Part shown: in pieces, positions 61,482-64,000 of the stretch | Layout: each line of letters opens with the position of its first letter | Numbering within the stretch: position 1 is the first letter of the stretch | From: GCA-2718035 sp964435285 | GTDB lineage: Bacteria > Bacteroidota > Bacteroidia > Flavobacteriales > TMED113 | DNA length: 64,000 bases | Direction of reading: 5' to 3' | NCBI GenBank assembly: GCA_964435285.1 | Contig: CAYSYA010000004.1 | Location: 1-64,000 of the forward strand | Translations under genes and position numbers: made by a program | The notes under the pieces: generated by a model | The model's input: only the letters and a program-made list of their open reading frames with translations | Database searches by the model: none | What the model was told of the DNA's origin: nothing

Positions 61482-63215
61482 ATGTCCCAGTATTTAGTAT
61501 CAGCAAGAAAATATAGACCAACAGATTTTTCTAATGTTGTTGGCCAAGCTCACGTTACTAAAACTCTTGAAAATGCAATAAAAAATAATCAAATTTCTCA
61601 TGCTTATATTTTTTGTGGACCTAGAGGCGTTGGAAAAACATCTTGTGCTCGAATATTTGCAAACAGAATAAATGATATTAGTGAAGAAAACAAACAAGAT
61701 GGAGCCTTTAACATCTTTGAGCTAGACGCAGCATCAAACAACAGCGTTGATGACATTAGAGATTTGGTTAATCAAACTAGAATCCCTCCTCAAAAAGGAA
61801 AATACAAAGTTTACATCATTGATGAAGTCCATATGCTATCAAAAAGTGCATTTAATGCTTTTTTAAAAACCCTTGAAGAACCTCCTAAATATTGTATTTT
61901 TATATTAGCTACTACAGAAAAACAAAAGCTTATTCCAACTATTTTATCTAGATGTCAAATATTTGAATTTAATAGAATTAGTTTAAATGATATAATTGTT
62001 CATTTATCATCCATCGTAAAGAAAGAAAATTTAAAAGTTGAAAAAAGATCTATTCAGTTGATTGCTGACTCATCTGATGGAGCACTTCGCGACGCGCTAT
62101 CAACATTTGATAAAATTATAAGTTTTTGCGGGAAAGAATGGAAACATGAAGATGTAGAAAAAATATTAAACTCACTTAATGCAAATAAAACTATTTCATT
62201 TATTGAAATGATTCTTAACCAGGATATATTTAATACAATCATAGAGTTCGATAAATTATTAAGTCAAGGCTTCGAAGGTAAAGATTTAATAATATCATTG
62301 ACAGAGTATTTTCGAAATATAATGTTATGTAAAAATCTAAAATCTATTGAAATTATAAAGTGTGAAGGAGAATTAAAAACAAAACTTGAAGATTTATCAA
62401 AGAAAATTACCACAGAAAATATTTTAATTTATTTGGACATTTTAAACGAATGTCAAAAACAATATTCAAATAGTTTTAATCAACGATTTTTAGTTGAACT
62501 ATGTCTTATGCAACTTTGTTCTCAAAATAGTTTTGATAAAAAAAAAAAAATAATTATCTCTTCCCCTGATTCTTTTAATTTAAAAACAAAACAAAATTTT
62601 GAGAGAAAAGAACAAAAAATAAATAATTTAATTGAAGAGCCTAAAGTTCAAAATGACAGTGACACTGTTACTAAAGAAGAAAATTTAAATGAAAAACTTA
62701 AAGTTCAAAATGACAGTGGTAATAATACTAATGAAGATGACTTAACTCATAAGTCAATTTTAGGTACAACAATTAATGATTGCTTAAATGATGTTGTTTT
62801 TGAAAAAAATGAAATTAAAGAAACAAATAATAATTTAGAAAATTTAGTTAATTTAAGCGAAGAGTCTTTATTACCAATATGGAAGAACTTATTAACCAAA
62901 TTGAAAAAAGAAGGAAAGCCAAACTTACACGCCACTTTGAACAATCAAAGACAAAATAAAATTGAAAATAGTATTTTGGAATTAAATGTTCAAAGTGAAG
63001 TTCAGAAAAAAGAAATATTGGATAACCAAAACATGATTATAGATTATTTGAAGGATAAAACAAAAATAAATTTTTTAAAAATTGATGTTAAAATAAGCAA
63101 ACTAAAAGAAGAAAAAGTTTTATACACTAATGAAGATAAATTAAAATATATATTAGAAGAAAATCCAACAATAGTTGAATTAATCAAAAATTTAGATTTA
63201 GAAATTAAAGAATAA
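61482..63215 (+). CDS. dnaX: DNA polymerase III gamma/tau subunit
   Basis: 577 residues. AAA+ core: QYLVSARKYRPTDFSNVVGQ, Walker A GPRGVGKTSCAR, Walker B VYIIDEVHML, SRCQIFEF sensor/arginine finger. The four zinc-binding Cys usual after Walker A are absent (the segment runs ANRINDISEENKQDG), as in other Bacteroidota. The oligomerisation domain ends near residue 350, where a run of 13 A encodes KKKK. The tail beyond is Lys/Asn/Glu-rich with a 19-residue duplication, then a tau-like C-terminal domain. icd follows after five bases. Confidence 0.95.
   Translation: MSQYLVSARKYRPTDFSNVVGQAHVTKTLENAIKNNQISHAYIFCGPRGVGKTSCARIFANRINDISEENKQDGAFNIFELDAASNNSVDDIRDLVNQTRIPPQKGKYKVYIIDEVHMLSKSAFNAFLKTLEEPPKYCIFILATTEKQKLIPTILSRCQIFEFNRISLNDIIVHLSSIVKKENLKVEKRSIQLIADSSDGALRDALSTFDKIISFCGKEWKHEDVEKILNSLNANKTISFIEMILNQDIFNTIIEFDKLLSQGFEGKDLIISLTEYFRNIMLCKNLKSIEIIKCEGELKTKLEDLSKKITTENILIYLDILNECQKQYSNSFNQRFLVELCLMQLCSQNSFDKKKKIIISSPDSFNLKTKQNFERKEQKINNLIEEPKVQNDSDTVTKEENLNEKLKVQNDSGNNTNEDDLTHKSILGTTINDCLNDVVFEKNEIKETNNNLENLVNLSEESLLPIWKNLLTKLKKEGKPNLHATLNNQRQNKIENSILELNVQSEVQKKEILDNQNMIIDYLKDKTKINFLKIDVKISKLKEEKVLYTNEDKLKYILEENPTIVELIKNLDLEIKE
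62538..62550 (+). promoter_or_regulatory. dnaX: A13 run in dnaX, candidate slippage site
   Basis: Thirteen consecutive A encode residues 353-356 (KKKK) and the first base of the next codon. Loss of one A puts TAA directly after KKKK (356 residues); gain of one A gives six further codons and TGA (362 residues). Either product equals the ATPase and collar domains alone, that is, a gamma-like form. Confidence 0.5.
62642..62720 (+). repeat. 57-base in-frame duplication remnant in dnaX
   Basis: TAAAGTTCAAAATGACAGTG occurs twice, 57 bases (19 codons) apart, giving KVQNDS in both copies. It lies in the linker of tau, which tolerates length change. Confidence 0.7.
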
Positions 63216-63220
63216 ATAAA

Positions 63221-64000
63221 ATGCAAAAAAATAAAATTAAAGTAACTAACCCTGTGGTTGAACTAGACGGTGATGAGATGACCCGAATAATTTGGGATTT
63301 TATCAAACAAAAATTAATTTTTCCATATGTTGAATTGGAAATAAAGTATTTTGATTTAGGTATTAATCATAGAGATTATACTAACGATCAAGTTACGATT
63401 GATGCAGCTAATGCAATTAAAAAATATAAAGTAGGCATTAAGTGTGCAACAATTACTCCTGATGAAGAAAGGGTAAAAGAATTTAATTTAAAAAAAATGT
63501 GGAGATCACCCAATGGAACAATCAGAAATATTGTTGGCGGAACTGTTTTTCGTGAACCAATAATTTGTAAAAATATTCCAAGACTTGTACCTAATTGGAC
63601 AAAACCAATATGTATTGGAAGACATGCCTTTGGAGATCAGTATAAAGCAACTGATACTGTTATTAAAGGATCAGGTAAATTATTTATGAAATTTAAAGGG
63701 GATGACGGAACTGAAAAAAACTGGGAAATCTACGAATATACAGGAAAAGGAGGTGTTGCTATGAGCATGTATAACACTGATGAATCTATTTACGGTTTTG
63801 CTAGATCTTGTTTCAATAAAGCAATTGATAAAAAATGGCCATTATACTTATCAACAAAAAATACAATTTTAAAAGCATATGATGGGAGATTTAAAGATAT
63901 TTTTGAGGAAGTTTATGAAAACGAATTTAAATCAAAATTTGAATCTTTAAATCTAATTTACGAGCATAGGCTTATTGATGATATGGTTGCTGCTGCTCTA
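63221..64000 (+). CDS. icd: Isocitrate dehydrogenase (NADP), eukaryote-type, 3' truncated by window edge
   Basis: 260 codons are present of about 405 expected; the frame is open at the right edge. NPVVELDGDEMTRIIW opens it, then KCATITPDEERVKEF, WRSPNGTIRNI, GGTVFREPIICKNIPRLVP and GRHAFGDQYKATD, which match the homodimeric eukaryote-type NADP enzyme (family including human IDH1/2) and not the E. coli type. It converts isocitrate to 2-oxoglutarate. Five bases after dnaX, so probably co-transcribed. Confidence 0.95.
   Translation, partial: MQKNKIKVTNPVVELDGDEMTRIIWDFIKQKLIFPYVELEIKYFDLGINHRDYTNDQVTIDAANAIKKYKVGIKCATITPDEERVKEFNLKKMWRSPNGTIRNIVGGTVFREPIICKNIPRLVPNWTKPICIGRHAFGDQYKATDTVIKGSGKLFMKFKGDDGTEKNWEIYEYTGKGGVAMSMYNTDESIYGFARSCFNKAIDKKWPLYLSTKNTILKAYDGRFKDIFEEVYENEFKSKFESLNLIYEHRLIDDMVAAAL

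Overview
The window comes from a member of the Bacteroidota, almost certainly a flavobacterium (Flavobacteriales), with a very AT-rich and compact genome like those of planktonic marine lineages. Several features point there: a SprB-repeat gliding/adhesion protein with a type B type-IX-secretion C-terminus next to a PorP/SprF protein; DUF5683, WbqC, DUF4293, DUF5916 and DUF6438 proteins; a metal-site-less dihydroorotase homologue beside a BatA protein; a eukaryote-type NADP isocitrate dehydrogenase; and promoter elements of the Bacteroidota type (TTTG, about 19-20 bases, TAnnTTTG). No phage, insertion sequence, CRISPR array, tRNA or rRNA was found. No stretch longer than about 170 bases lacks a gene.

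Layout. 1-6.8 kb: the C-terminal part of a giant SprB-like adhesin (its start lies outside the window), a PorP/SprF protein and a eukaryote-type phosphomannomutase. 6.8-14.3 kb: sucC, a DUF5916 outer-membrane protein, a LolD-type ATPase, a BatA/VWA membrane protein and a pseudo-dihydroorotase. 14.3-17.6 kb: an overlapping pair made of a large lipoprotein and an outer-membrane protein, both of unknown role. 17.7-21.2 kb: kdsA, an MBL hydrolase, a conserved soluble protein of unknown function and a DoxX-like protein. 21.3-25.7 kb: parA-parB-DUF5683-lepB-wbqC. 25.7-30.5 kb: an acyl-CoA carboxylase beta subunit, then thrS-infC-rpmI-rplT. 30.5-33.8 kb (minus strand): small ORF-nth-bcp-recA-TPR lipoprotein. 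33.9-35.1 kb: a secreted SprB-repeat protein ending in a duplicated unknown domain. 35.2-42.4 kb: ECF sigma factor, uvrA, an MsbA-like exporter, truA, a phosphodiesterase and DUF4293. 42.6-53.5 kb: rho, mpl, an MBL hydrolase, DUF6438, yidC, pyrG, a TonB-dependent receptor and holA. 53.5-61.3 kb: a PD-(D/E)XK protein, purB, an acn-MFS-lhgO operon and the rpsF-rpsR-rplI operon. 61.5-64 kb: dnaX and the start of icd.

Most genes are housekeeping (translation, replication and repair, envelope, TCA cycle). The accessory interest lies in the surface and secretion proteins: the SprB adhesin, the PorP partner, the duplicated-domain protein and the lipoprotein/outer-membrane pair.

The most informative small-scale signals are these. 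A run of 13 A in dnaX lies exactly where the clamp-loader part ends and could give a short gamma form by slippage. The infC gene appears to start at an AUA codon. Ten of eleven convergent gene pairs abut or overlap, four of them sharing a 4-base TTAA/CTAA double stop, which leaves no room for intrinsic terminators. I did not find a clear, wholly new multi-gene system.
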